Of a stretch of 64,000 nucleotides of DNA, positions 33,758-42,178 are shown in pieces. How positions within the stretch are numbered: position 1 is the first letter of the stretch; each line of letters starts with the position of its first letter. The stretch covers positions 1 through 64,000 of the forward strand of contig NZ_JARRSA010000004.1 of assembly GCF_029624655.1 (NCBI RefSeq). Reading direction: 5' to 3'. Origin of the DNA: Roseicyclus salinarum (GTDB lineage Bacteria; Pseudomonadota; Alphaproteobacteria; Rhodobacterales; Rhodobacteraceae). A program made the position numbers and the translations under genes. The notes under the pieces are model-generated. The model made no database searches and had not been told where the DNA came from. It was given only the letters and a program-made list of their open reading frames with translations.

Positions 33758-34824
33758 GCGCGCCCGAGACCACCTTGCCCGAGAGCAGCCTGGCCGCGCC
33801 GCCCGCCGTGCCCGCCGGCGACCGCTGGCGTCGGGTCAACCTCGGCGCGGGCGTCGGCGTCGCCGCGGCGCTTGCGGTCCTCCTGACGGCCGAGGGGGGC
33901 GTTCTGCTGCCGGCGCGCGTGGTGCTGCTTGCGGGCCTTGTCGTGCTGGCCGCCGGCCTCCTGCGGGGACGGGCGCGCAAGTTCTTCTCGGGTCCCTCCG
34001 CCTATGTCGCGACGGCGAGCCTGGTTCTGCTTGCGGTGCTCGCGATCTTCGCCACCGAGATCTCGCCGCAGAACCCATACGACCTGCGCCAGCTCGACAT
34101 CCTCGACGGGCGCCAGCCGCCGGGATCGACCAATTTCGACGGGTCCATGACCTATCACCTCGGCACCGACGAGCAGGGCCGCGACATCCTGTCGGGCATC
34201 CTCTACGGGCTGCGCGTGTCGCTGTCGGTCTCGATCTTCGCCACGCTGGCCGCGATGGCCATCGGCGTGGTGGTGGGGATCTATGCCGCCTGGGCCGGGG
34301 GGCGCACCGACGCGGTCCTGATGCGGATCGTGGACTTCCAGCTGTCGTTCCCCTCGATCCTCGTCGCGCTGATGCTGATGGCGGCCTTCGGGCGCGGCCT
34401 CGACAAGATCGTGATCGCGCTCGTCATCGTGCAATGGGCCTACTACGCCCGGACGGTGCGCGGCACCGCGCTGTCGGAGGCGCGCAAGGAATACATCGAC
34501 GCCGCCCGAGGTCTCGGGCTGCCCGCGCGGCGCATCGTCTTCGGGCATCTCCTGCCCAACTGCATCCCGCCGCTGATCGTCATCTCGACCGTGCAGGTCG
34601 CCAACACCATCGTCCTGGAAAGCTCGCTTTCCTTCCTCGGCGTGGGCGTGCCGATCACCCAGCCCTCGCTGGGGCTGCTGATCGCGAACGGCTACGGCTA
34701 CATGCTGTCGGGCCAGTACTGGATGAGCATGTATCCCGGCATCGCGCTGCTGGCCATCGTCGCCTCCATCAACATGGTCGGCGACAGGCTGCGCGATACC
34801 CTCAACCCGAGGCTCACCCGATGA
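33754..34824 (+). CDS. Peptide-type ABC transporter permease (DppC-like)
   Basis: A 356-residue permease; AGGGAGG lies seven bases before the ATG at 33754. It is longer than most DppC proteins (about 300) because of an N-terminal extension with two extra hydrophobic segments at residues 30-70, before the usual start of the family (FFSGPSAYVATASLVLLAVL). The core has HLGTDEQGRDILSGILYGLR, the EAA loop YIDAARGLGLPARRIVFGHL and LESSLSFLGVGVPITQPSLG. It works with the DppB-like partner. Confidence 0.93.
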   Translation: MSAPETTLPESSLAAPPAVPAGDRWRRVNLGAGVGVAAALAVLLTAEGGVLLPARVVLLAGLVVLAAGLLRGRARKFFSGPSAYVATASLVLLAVLAIFATEISPQNPYDLRQLDILDGRQPPGSTNFDGSMTYHLGTDEQGRDILSGILYGLRVSLSVSIFATLAAMAIGVVVGIYAAWAGGRTDAVLMRIVDFQLSFPSILVALMLMAAFGRGLDKIVIALVIVQWAYYARTVRGTALSEARKEYIDAARGLGLPARRIVFGHLLPNCIPPLIVISTVQVANTIVLESSLSFLGVGVPITQPSLGLLIANGYGYMLSGQYWMSMYPGIALLAIVASINMVGDRLRDTLNPRLTR

Positions 34825-35801
34825 CCGTTCTCGATGTGCGCGACCTGCAGACCCATTTCTTCACCGATGCGGGCGTCGTGAAGGCGGTGGACGGCGTAAG
34901 CTTCTCGCTGGGCGAGGGTGAGGTGCTCGGCCTCGTCGGCGAAAGCGGTTCGGGCAAGTCGGTCACGGGCTTCTCGGTCCTGCGCCTCGTCGATCCGCCC
35001 GGACGTGTGGTGGGCGGCCAGATCCTGTTCCGCGGGCAGGACCTCGCGCAGCTTTCGGGCCGCGAGATGCGCGGCCTGCGCGGCAACCGGATCGCGATGA
35101 TCTTCCAGGACCCGATGATGACGCTGAACCCCGTCCTGCGCATCGAGACCCAGATGGTCGAGGCCGTGCGCGCGCATGAGCGCGTCAGCCACGCCGCCGC
35201 CCGCGATCGGGCGGTGCAGGCGCTGGCGAAGGTCGGCATCCCCTCGCCGGAAGAGCGGCTGGAGGCCTATCCCCACCAGTTCTCGGGCGGGATGCGCCAG
35301 CGCGTCGCCATCGCCATCGCGCTTCTGAACGGCCCGGACCTGATCGTGGCCGACGAGCCCACGACCGCGCTCGACGTCACGATCCAGAGCCAGATCCTCG
35401 CCGAGGTGCAGGAGCTCGCCCGCGAGACCGGCACGGCGCTGATCTGGATCACCCATGACCTTGCCGTGGTGGCGGGGCTCGCCGACCGGATCTCGGTCAT
35501 GTATGCGGGCCGGATCGTCGAAAGCGGGCCGACCGACGCGGTGCTGGCCGCGCCCGGCCACCCCTACACCGAGGGGCTACTGGGCTCGATCCCCGGCCAC
35601 GGGCGGCGGGGCGAGCGGCTGGCGCAGATCCCCGGCATGGCGCCCAACATGGCGCGCCTGCCCGAAGGCTGCGCCTTCGCGCCGCGCTGTCCGCGCGCGG
35701 CCGAAACCTGCCGCGCGGCCGCGCCCGCCATCACCGATGCCGGACCGGGCCGCACGCTGCGGTGCCACAACCCGATCCTCTCGACGGAGGGCGCGGCATG
35801 A
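34821..35801 (+). CDS. Peptide-type ABC transporter ATP-binding protein (DppD-like)
   Basis: A 326-residue ATPase. Walker A GLVGESGSGKSVTG, Q-loop IAMIFQDPMMTLNP, signature QFSGGMRQRVAIAIAL, Walker B LIVADEPTTALD and switch His ITHDLAVVAGLADR are all intact. The C-terminal oligopeptide-transporter domain carries the Cys cluster CAFAPRCPRAAETC, which may bind iron-sulfur as in related proteins. It overlaps both neighbours by four bases and forms the ATPase heterodimer with the next gene product. Confidence 0.95.
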   Translation: MTVLDVRDLQTHFFTDAGVVKAVDGVSFSLGEGEVLGLVGESGSGKSVTGFSVLRLVDPPGRVVGGQILFRGQDLAQLSGREMRGLRGNRIAMIFQDPMMTLNPVLRIETQMVEAVRAHERVSHAAARDRAVQALAKVGIPSPEERLEAYPHQFSGGMRQRVAIAIALLNGPDLIVADEPTTALDVTIQSQILAEVQELARETGTALIWITHDLAVVAGLADRISVMYAGRIVESGPTDAVLAAPGHPYTEGLLGSIPGHGRRGERLAQIPGMAPNMARLPEGCAFAPRCPRAAETCRAAAPAITDAGPGRTLRCHNPILSTEGAA

Positions 35802-36796
35802 ACGCGATGCTGGACCTTCACGGCGTCACGCGCCGCTTCGAGAAGAAGCTCGACGGTGTCGAGCGCCTCGCCCGTCGCCTCGGCGCCGACCTGCGCGAGA
35901 CCTGCGTGAACGCCGTCGACGGGGCGAGCTTCGCCGTCACCCGCGGCGAGGTCGTAGGCCTTGTGGGCGAAAGCGGCTGCGGCAAGTCCACGCTGGGGCG
36001 CATGGTGGCGGGGCTCCTGCCGGTGTCGGAGGGCGAGATCCGCTTCGAGGGCGTCGACGTCACCGATGCCGCGAGCCCGCAGGCGCGCGACAAGCGGCTG
36101 CGCATCCAGATGATCTTCCAGGACCCGATGTCGTCCCTGAACCCGCGCATGAAGGTGGTCGACATCGTGGGCGAGGCTGCGGTCCATCACGGCCTGACCA
36201 CGCGGCGCGAGGTGGCGGGCTACGTCGACGCGCTGCTCGAGAAGGTGGGCCTCGACCGCGCCTTCGCGCAGCGCTACCCGCACCAGATGTCGGGCGGCCA
36301 GCGCCAGCGCATCGGCATCGCCCGCGCGCTCGCGGTGCAGCCCGAGTTCCTGATCTGCGACGAGAGCATCGCGGCCCTCGACGTGTCGATCCAGGCGCAG
36401 GTGATCAACCTCTTTCAGGACCTGCGCCGCGACCTCGACCTGACCTACCTGTTCATCAGCCACGACCTCGGCGTGGTCGAGCACATCGCCGACCGCGTGG
36501 TGGTGATGTATCTCGGCCGCATCGTCGAGATCGCGCCGACCGACGCGCTGTTCGACGGCCCCCGCCATCCCTACACGCAGGCGCTTCTCGACCAGGTGCC
36601 ACGGCTGGGGGCAGGGCGGCAGGCCTTCCGCACCGTGAAGGGCGAGATCCCGTCGCCCCTGAACCCGCCTGCGGGCTGCCATTTCCACCCGCGCTGCCCG
36701 ATGGCGGGACCCCGATGCAAGCGCGAGGTGCCCCGAACCATTGCCGACGGCGCGCGCAGCACCGCCTGCCATCTGCATGACGGGGGCGTCGCATGA
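35798..36796 (+). CDS. Peptide-type ABC transporter ATP-binding protein (DppF-like)
   Basis: A 332-residue ATPase. Walker A is LVGESGCGKSTLGRMVAGL and the signature QMSGGQRQRIGIARAL; Walker B reads LICDESIAALDVSIQAQ, with Ser-Ile-Ala where DEPVSALD is usual, a variant I have seen in alphaproteobacterial paralogues. The C-terminal Cys cluster is CHFHPRCPMAGPRC. An insertion at residues 15-35 (FEKKLDGVERLARRLG) precedes the first strand. The start ATG 35798 overlaps the DppD-like stop; its own stop overlaps the amidohydrolase start. Confidence 0.94.
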   Translation: MNAMLDLHGVTRRFEKKLDGVERLARRLGADLRETCVNAVDGASFAVTRGEVVGLVGESGCGKSTLGRMVAGLLPVSEGEIRFEGVDVTDAASPQARDKRLRIQMIFQDPMSSLNPRMKVVDIVGEAAVHHGLTTRREVAGYVDALLEKVGLDRAFAQRYPHQMSGGQRQRIGIARALAVQPEFLICDESIAALDVSIQAQVINLFQDLRRDLDLTYLFISHDLGVVEHIADRVVVMYLGRIVEIAPTDALFDGPRHPYTQALLDQVPRLGAGRQAFRTVKGEIPSPLNPPAGCHFHPRCPMAGPRCKREVPRTIADGARSTACHLHDGGVA

Positions 36797-37671
36797 CCGA
36801 GACCGTTCCGGGCGTCCTCAGCGTCCGCGGCGCCGACACCCAGTCGCTGCCGCTGGTGTTCGACAGCCCCCATTCCGGCACCGACTACCCGGCCGATTTC
36901 GACCATTCCGCCGACCCCGCGCAACTGCGCCACGCCGAAGACACCCACGTCGCCGACCTCTGGTCGGGGGCGGTGGCGGCGGGCGCCGTCCTGCTCGAGG
37001 CCCATTTCCCGCGCTCCTACGTCGATGCCAACCGCGCGCCCGACGACATGGACCCCGCCCAGATCGACGGGCCCTATCCCGGCCCGCTGAACCCTTCGGT
37101 GAAAAGCGGCCTCGGCATCGGCCTGTGCTGGACCCGTGTGCCGCCGGGGGGAGAGCCGCTTTATGCCCGCCGCCTGACCGGGGACGAGATCGCGGCCCGC
37201 GTCGCGCGCTACCACCGGCCATACCAGGACAGGCTGAGGGCACTTCTCGACGCCAGCCACGCGCGCTGGGGCGCGGTCTGGCACGTCGACTGCCACTCGA
37301 TGCAGGAGGTCGCCTCGGCGATGTCGACGCAGGAGCGCGGCACGCCGCGTCCCGATTTCGTCCTGGGCGACCGCGACGGCACGTCCTGCGAGCCCGGGCT
37401 GACCGAGACCGTCCGCGCCTTCCTCGTGGCGCGGGGCCACACCGTCGCGGTGAACGATCCCTACAAGGGGATGGAACTGATCCGCGCCAACGGCGATCCG
37501 GCCGCCGGGCGCCACTCGATGCAGATCGAGGTCAACCGCAAGCTTTACATGGACGAGGCGACGCGCGTTCCGAACGCAGGCTACGAGCCGCTCAAGGCCT
37601 GTTTCTCGGCGCTCGCGCTGCATCTGTCCGACCACGTCGCCAGCAGGCTCGAAAGGACCACGGCAGAATGA
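36793..37671 (+). CDS. N-formylglutamate amidohydrolase family protein
   Basis: A 292-residue protein of the FGase family (PF05013), with LPLVFDSPHSGTDYPADFD, FPRSYVDANRAPDDMD and WHVDCHSMQEVASAM as its zinc-site and substrate segments. Classical members (HutG-type) release formate from N-formylglutamate in histidine breakdown, but no hut genes are here. It overlaps the ABC ATPase and the AstE-like gene by four bases each, so it probably removes an acyl group from the compound imported by this operon. Confidence 0.88.
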   Translation: MTETVPGVLSVRGADTQSLPLVFDSPHSGTDYPADFDHSADPAQLRHAEDTHVADLWSGAVAAGAVLLEAHFPRSYVDANRAPDDMDPAQIDGPYPGPLNPSVKSGLGIGLCWTRVPPGGEPLYARRLTGDEIAARVARYHRPYQDRLRALLDASHARWGAVWHVDCHSMQEVASAMSTQERGTPRPDFVLGDRDGTSCEPGLTETVRAFLVARGHTVAVNDPYKGMELIRANGDPAAGRHSMQIEVNRKLYMDEATRVPNAGYEPLKACFSALALHLSDHVASRLERTTAE

Positions 37672-38660
37672 CGAAGGACCGCAAGGGATCGGCCACAGGC
37701 CTGCCCAACCCCTTTCCCGTCGAGCTGACCCCGCCCGACATCACGCCCTACGCGGCCGGAAACGGCGGCATCCCCTATGTGTGGACCTTCGACAGCGGCA
37801 GACCCGGCCCCCATGTCGCCGTCACCGCCATCGTGCACGGCAACGAGCCTTGCGGCGCCTTGGCGCTCGACTGGCTGATGCGGCGCGAGGTTCGGCCCGT
37901 GCAGGGGCGGCTGTCGCTTGCGTTCATGAACATCGCAGCGCACGAGGCCTTCGACCCCGAGGTGCCGGACGCCTCGCGCTGGATCGACGAGGATTTCAAC
38001 CGCCTCTGGGCGCCTGCGACGCTGGACGACCCCGACCGCAAGGTGACGGAGGAACTGCGCCGCGCGCGCGAAGTGCGCCCGTGGCTCGAAACCGTCGATG
38101 TCCTGCTCGACATCCACTCGATGCAGAGCAAGGCGCAGGCCCTGACCATCGCGGGGCTGCAGCCCAAGGGGCGCGCGCTCGCCCGCACCGTCGGCTATCC
38201 CCACCTCGTCATCAACGACCATGGTCACGCCGAGGGGATGCGGATGCGCGACCATGGCGGCTTCTCCGATCCGGCCTCGCCCCGCAACGCGATGCTGGTG
38301 GAGTGCGGCCAGCACTGGGAGGCCGCCGCCGAAGGCGTGGCGATGGAGACCGCGATCCGCTTCCTGCGCGCGACGGGCGCCACCGCGCCGGACTTCGCCG
38401 AGGACTGGATGGCCGACCGCCCCGCACCCCCGGCGATGCAGTTCTTCCAGGTCTCGCGCGCGGTCACGATCGAGACCGACGAGTTCCGCTTCGCGCAGGA
38501 CTGGAGCGGCCTCGAGGCCCTGCCGGAGGGCACGCTGATCGGCCATGACGGCGAGACCGAGATCCGAGCGCCGCACCCCGTGACCGTCCTGATCATGCCC
38601 TCGCGCCGCCTCTGGCGCGGCAAGACGGCCGTGCGGCTGGCCGAGCCGGTCGCAGGTTGA
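37668..38660 (+). CDS. Succinylglutamate desuccinylase/aspartoacylase family protein
   Basis: A 330-residue zinc carboxypeptidase-fold enzyme of the AstE/ASPA family. Zinc ligands are in VTAIVHGNEPCGALALDWLM and in VDVLLDIHSMQSKAQALT; NAMLVECGQHWEAAAEG holds the likely catalytic Glu. Members cleave the amide bond of N-acyl amino acids (succinyl-Glu, acetyl-Asp, acetyl-ectoine derivatives). It is the last gene of the operon 31082-38660 and overlaps the FGase-type gene. No ectoine-degradation genes are near, so the substrate is open. Confidence 0.87.
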   Translation: MTKDRKGSATGLPNPFPVELTPPDITPYAAGNGGIPYVWTFDSGRPGPHVAVTAIVHGNEPCGALALDWLMRREVRPVQGRLSLAFMNIAAHEAFDPEVPDASRWIDEDFNRLWAPATLDDPDRKVTEELRRAREVRPWLETVDVLLDIHSMQSKAQALTIAGLQPKGRALARTVGYPHLVINDHGHAEGMRMRDHGGFSDPASPRNAMLVECGQHWEAAAEGVAMETAIRFLRATGATAPDFAEDWMADRPAPPAMQFFQVSRAVTIETDEFRFAQDWSGLEALPEGTLIGHDGETEIRAPHPVTVLIMPSRRLWRGKTAVRLAEPVAG

Positions 38661-38761
38661 AGGTCGCGGTCCGTCCCGGTTCCGGGTACGGGCCATGCCG
38701 TCGCCAGGCGGCGCGGCGCCCTGGCCGTGAGGCGTTGTGCCCGGCGCGACCGTGCGCCGGG

Positions 38762-38942
38762 TGACCTGAGCCCCGTTTCCGCCCCAGGATTTGGATAGGG
38801 TCCGTCCCGACGAAGGAGATGGACGGATCAAGAGATCGAGGTTCAGCGAGGAGCGGATCATTGCGATGCTGAAGGATCAGGCGGCGGGCGCTGCGTCCTC
38901 CTGCGTCTGCCGCAAGCACGGTGTCAGCTCGGCCACTCGAAC
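38762..38942 (+). mobile_element. Truncated left end of an IS3-family element (IS51/IS407-type OrfA fragment)
   Basis: From 38762 the sequence begins TGACCTGAGCCCCGTTT, resembling the left end of IS407-group elements, followed by the leader GGAGATGGACGG. From 38827 the frame reads IKRSRFSEERIIAMLKDQ, AAGAASSCVCRKHGVSSAT, the N-terminus of IS3-family OrfA, but the start codon is ATC instead of ATG. Similarity stops near 38937, a few bases before the end of the convergent HxlR gene; the rest of OrfA, OrfB and the right end are missing. It is a dead remnant. Confidence 0.75.
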
Positions 38943-38950
38943 GGCCCTTG

Positions 38951-39325
38951 TCAGGCCTTCATGTCCTGGGGAAGGCGCTCGGTCCACAGGCGCAACTCGT
39001 CGAGGAAGCCGAGCGCCGTGCGGCCGGTCTCGGTGATCTCGTAGACCACCGAGACCGGCGCGGTGTCGCGAACCTCGCGCCGGACGAGCCCATGGCCCTC
39101 CAGCTGACGCAGGCGCTCGGTGATCATCTTCTTCGAGGCGCCCCCGATCATGCGCGCGAGGTCGTTGAAGCGAACCGGCCCGTCCTTCAGGTGCCACAGG
39201 ATCGATCCGGTCCACTTGCCCCCGATGATCCGCATGCCCCGTTCGATGGCGCAGGGCTCGACGCAGGCGTCGCGCGCGCTCCGGCGGCCCCGCGCATCCT
39301 CTTCGATCGTTGCGTCCATGATCAT
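38951..39325 (-). CDS. HxlR-family (DUF24) winged-helix regulator
   Basis: A 124-residue regulator of the HxlR family: EPCAIERGMRIIGGKWTGSI, LWHLKDGPVRFNDLARMIGG and ASKKMITERLRQLEGHGLV. The conserved Cys just before the first helix is the redox-sensing position in quinone- and aldehyde-responsive members (QorR, YodB and HypR types). It is divergent from a quinone-reductase-like gene and a glutathione transferase, so control of electrophile defence is a fair inference. Two start codons six bases apart (39325 and 39319) are possible. Its 3' end abuts the IS3 remnant. Confidence 0.92.
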   Translation of the reverse strand: MIMDATIEEDARGRRSARDACVEPCAIERGMRIIGGKWTGSILWHLKDGPVRFNDLARMIGGASKKMITERLRQLEGHGLVRREVRDTAPVSVVYEITETGRTALGFLDELRLWTERLPQDMKA

Positions 39326-39348
39326 CGCCCTTCCGCGCCGTGAAACAG

Positions 39349-39364
39349 GTTACGAAAAGTATAC
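39349..39364. promoter_or_regulatory. Possible HxlR operator in the divergent promoter region
   Basis: GTTACGAAAAGTATAC lies between the HxlR gene (start 39325) and mdaB (start 39444). It has the GTTAC/GTA(t)AC near-dyad around an A-rich centre, and the contained AGTATACT is a perfect palindrome. DUF24-type regulators recognise similar dyads with an AT-rich middle. It is a single site seen by eye, so confidence is moderate. Confidence 0.42.
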
Positions 39365-39443
39365 TGGCTGTCATTCGATCCTTCAAGGCGCACCTCCCGG
39401 TCATCACCGCCCGTGACTGGGGCGCAGAGAAGGAAAAGACACG

Positions 39444-40052
39444 ATGAGCAAGATCCACATCCTGAATGGCGCACAGCCCTATGCGTTCGCCCCCGGCGGG
39501 TTGAACGCGACCTTCGCCGCGCGCGCGAGGGAAAGGCTCGAGGCCCGGGGCCACGAGGTTCGCCTGACCACGATCGCGGAGGGCTACGATGTCGAGGCCG
39601 AGATCGAGAGCCACCGCTGGGCCGATACGGTGATCCTCCAGTTCCCGGTGAACTGGATGGGCGTGCCGTGGTCGTTCAAGAGATACATGGACGAGGTCTA
39701 TACCGCCGGGATGGACGGCCGCCTCTGCGCCGGTGACGGCCGCACCACGGATGCGCCCAAGGCGAATTACGGCATGGGCGGCGCGCTCGTGGGCACGCGC
39801 TACATGATCTCGGCCACGTTCAACGCCCCGGCCGAGGCGTTCGACGATCCTTCCGAGCCGTTCTTCGAGGGGATGTCGATGGACGACCTCCTGCGGCCCG
39901 TGCATCTCAATGCGAAGTTCTTCGGGATGACGCCCTTGCCGAGCTTCGGCGCCTTCGACGTGATGAAGAACGCCGAGGTGGCGTCCGACCTCGCCCGCCT
40001 CGACGCCCGTCTGGCCATTGTCTTCGAGGAGAACGCACATGCCGCGGCCTGA
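39444..40052 (+). CDS. mdaB: NAD(P)H-dependent quinone oxidoreductase (MdaB family)
   Basis: A 202-residue flavodoxin-fold protein of the MdaB/NQO family. It starts MSKIHILNGAQPYAFAPGGL; DTVILQFPVNWMGVPWSFKR and the following YMDEVYTAGMDGRL form the FAD and substrate loop. The family performs two-electron reduction of quinones, avoiding semiquinone radicals. The divergent HxlR regulator and the overlapping glutathione transferase gene fit a detoxification unit. The start has an AAGGAAAAG purine stretch upstream. Confidence 0.88.
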   Translation: MSKIHILNGAQPYAFAPGGLNATFAARARERLEARGHEVRLTTIAEGYDVEAEIESHRWADTVILQFPVNWMGVPWSFKRYMDEVYTAGMDGRLCAGDGRTTDAPKANYGMGGALVGTRYMISATFNAPAEAFDDPSEPFFEGMSMDDLLRPVHLNAKFFGMTPLPSFGAFDVMKNAEVASDLARLDARLAIVFEENAHAAA

Positions 40053-40740
40053 CATCGTCCTTTTCACCGCGAACACGATGAACGGGTGGAAGCCACTGAT
40101 CTTCCTGCACGAGGCGGACATCGAATACGACCTCGTGCCGATCGACTTCGGCAAGAAGGAGCAGAAGGCACCCAACTACCTGAAGCTCAACCCGAATGGC
40201 CGCATCCCGACGATCGTCGACCGGGGCAACGACGATTTCGCCGTCTTCGAAAGCGGCGCGATCCTGTGGTATCTGGCCGAGAAATACGACCGCTTCCTCA
40301 GCCACGAACCGAAGGAGCGGTCGGAGACCCTCCAGTGGCTGATGTTCCAGATGGGCGGCATCGGCCCGATGATGGGACAGGCGATGTTCTTCCAGCGTAT
40401 CGCGAAACCCAACGGCGACGAGGTGCCCTATGCCATCGACCGCTACGTGGCCGAGAGCCGCCGCCTGCTCGAGGTTCTGGACACCCGGCTCGCAGGACGC
40501 GACTGGCTCGTGGGCGACGCCATGTCGGTCGCCGACATCGCAACCTACCCGTGGGCCCGCAGCCATTTCTGGGCCACGGTCAGCGTCGAGGGCTTGCCGC
40601 ACTTGCAGGCGTGGTTCGAGCGCCTCGACGCAATGCCGCGCGTGCAGGAGGCCCTGCAACTGCCGGAACCACGCCCCTCGGCCTTCGGCCAGGGCGACAC
40701 CGACGCGGCCGCGGCTGAGAACGCCGCTCGTTTCCGGTAG
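40039..40740 (+). CDS. Glutathione S-transferase family protein
   Basis: A 233-residue GST with a thioredoxin-like N-terminal domain (MPRPDIVLFTANTMNGWKPL, then NPNGRIPTIVDRG and FESGAILWYLAEKYDRFL) and a helical C-terminal domain with the N-capping motif MSVADIATYPW. It resembles the Ure2/YfcG group, which often works on disulfides or peroxides. The ATG at 40039 overlaps mdaB by 14 bases, so the two are translated together. This is the last gene before base composition drops. Confidence 0.9.
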   Translation: MPRPDIVLFTANTMNGWKPLIFLHEADIEYDLVPIDFGKKEQKAPNYLKLNPNGRIPTIVDRGNDDFAVFESGAILWYLAEKYDRFLSHEPKERSETLQWLMFQMGGIGPMMGQAMFFQRIAKPNGDEVPYAIDRYVAESRRLLEVLDTRLAGRDWLVGDAMSVADIATYPWARSHFWATVSVEGLPHLQAWFERLDAMPRVQEALQLPEPRPSAFGQGDTDAAAAENAARFR

Positions 40741-40981
40741 CCTCGGCCTTTGGGCGTCTGCTCGGCGAAAAGACCCAGTGTAGTGACCACTCTCTCAAGA
40801 AGCGGTCCGCTTTCCTTGAGTGTAGATGTTTTCGTGGCGCTCAACAGGCCGCTTCTGTCGTACTAGATCAGATCGAGATATCCGCGCCTGGACGGTGCAC
40901 ACGCCAAGAAGAGTAGCGGTTGCCATGGAAACGACGAGAATGGAAAGCCCTCTCAACGACAGTGCAAAAGAGGTGCGCGCG

Positions 40982-41614
40982 ATGGTCCACGTCTTCGATA
41001 TGCAATTGGGAAAAGTGCAAATCCCCGTGGAGATGCCGGACTGGGATGAGCGCTACATGAACCCGGCCAGGGGCGAAGAGGGGGTCCAAGCCGTCCATGC
41101 CTGGCGCGATGGCGATCGGAAATCAGTGCCCGAGGAGTTGCCGAGGGTGCTCGTCGCGGACAAGCCGCGCAAGATCTGGCCGGACGCGTTCGAGGGCTGG
41201 CACGGCATTTTCGTTGTATCCGAGCGCGCCAAGGACGTGATCGAGCGGTTCGATCCCGGCCTGCATCAGTTCTTCGCGGTTCCTCTGCGCACGAAACGCG
41301 GTATCGAGATCGAAGGACCGTGGTTCATCATGAACGTAACCGTGCGGCAGGATTCCATCGTCGTCGAGAAGTCCCGGGTCCAGAGGAGTACGAGCAGGCC
41401 GGACAAGCTCAATTCGTTCTGGGTGAATTCAACGACAAAAGACGTCGTCGTCGATACCTCCCGCCTCTCCCCCAATATCCATTTTTGGCGAGAAGCGCGG
41501 TTTGAGGGCAGTCTCCTTGGCTCGTCGGACTTCGTCGCAGCGCTCAAGGACGCTGGGATCAAGTTTTTCCCATCCTACGCCGCGACCGACCTCAGCACCC
41601 TTGAGGAGGGCTAA
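40982..41614 (+). CDS. Imm11-type (DUF1629) immunity protein
   Basis: About 210 residues. The start at 40982 is chosen because AAAGAGGTG lies eight bases upstream; an in-frame ATG at 40925 lacks one. The segment VVSERAKDVIERFDPGLHQF and the following FAVPLRTKRGIEIEGPWFIM, NVTVRQDSI match the Imm11/DUF1629 family found beside polymorphic toxins, whose cells they protect. No toxin, secretion gene or toxin-repeat protein lies nearby, so it is an orphan, perhaps protecting against neighbours' toxins. Lower G+C suggests transfer. Confidence 0.7.
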   Translation: MVHVFDMQLGKVQIPVEMPDWDERYMNPARGEEGVQAVHAWRDGDRKSVPEELPRVLVADKPRKIWPDAFEGWHGIFVVSERAKDVIERFDPGLHQFFAVPLRTKRGIEIEGPWFIMNVTVRQDSIVVEKSRVQRSTSRPDKLNSFWVNSTTKDVVVDTSRLSPNIHFWREARFEGSLLGSSDFVAALKDAGIKFFPSYAATDLSTLEEG

Positions 41615-41773
41615 GGCATGGCCGGCGACACCCGGGCCCGCAGCGTGCTGTCCAGTGCGGCATGCTGCTAACTCGGGTCATACATCGCGAAATGGTCGGT
41701 CTTCGGTAGACCGTCCCATCCGACGCGGCCGCTGGGCAGAACTTGCCCCGGATACTCCATCAGGAGTTTCGAA

Positions 41774-42178
41774 ATGCAGTCAATCTTACTCACCCATGTG
41801 GCGCCACCGGGGGAACCCACCGACCTTCTCGACGCCGCGCTCGATCGCTTGGGATCTTACCTCGATTGCGAGCAAGAGACCCTGGGTCGCGTGCTCGCGA
41901 TGTCAGGCCGCCACTATGCGCGGGAGGCTCTAAGAGACCTCGGCCAGCTGCATCTACCGCCGGACTCGACTGCGGAAGATCTGCGAGATCTTCTGGAGGT
42001 GGCGCAGGTCTGCCTGGAATATCTCCTTGAGACCGTGAGTGGGATCCCAAGCCGCTGCAGGCTTGCGACGGCATATGGGATTCCAGGGCCCGACGCTTTC
42101 GATCGGCATGTGGTCTGGTCGGGTGCTCGACTCGAAGACATCCTCTCGACCATCCGACACGCGCTGGCAGCATCATGA
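41774..42178 (+). CDS. Hypothetical protein, 134 residues
   Basis: A plausible small soluble protein (MQSILLTHVAPPGEPTDLLD), acidic and largely helical by composition, with AALDRLGSYLDCEQETLGRV and DLLEVAQVCLEYLLETVSGI. I do not recognise it. No strong ribosome-binding site is visible beyond GGAG at 41763-41766. It lies 159 bases after the Imm11-type gene in the same direction and in the same atypical DNA. It could be another small immunity or accessory protein; that is a guess from position. Confidence 0.5.
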   Translation: MQSILLTHVAPPGEPTDLLDAALDRLGSYLDCEQETLGRVLAMSGRHYAREALRDLGQLHLPPDSTAEDLRDLLEVAQVCLEYLLETVSGIPSRCRLATAYGIPGPDAFDRHVVWSGARLEDILSTIRHALAAS

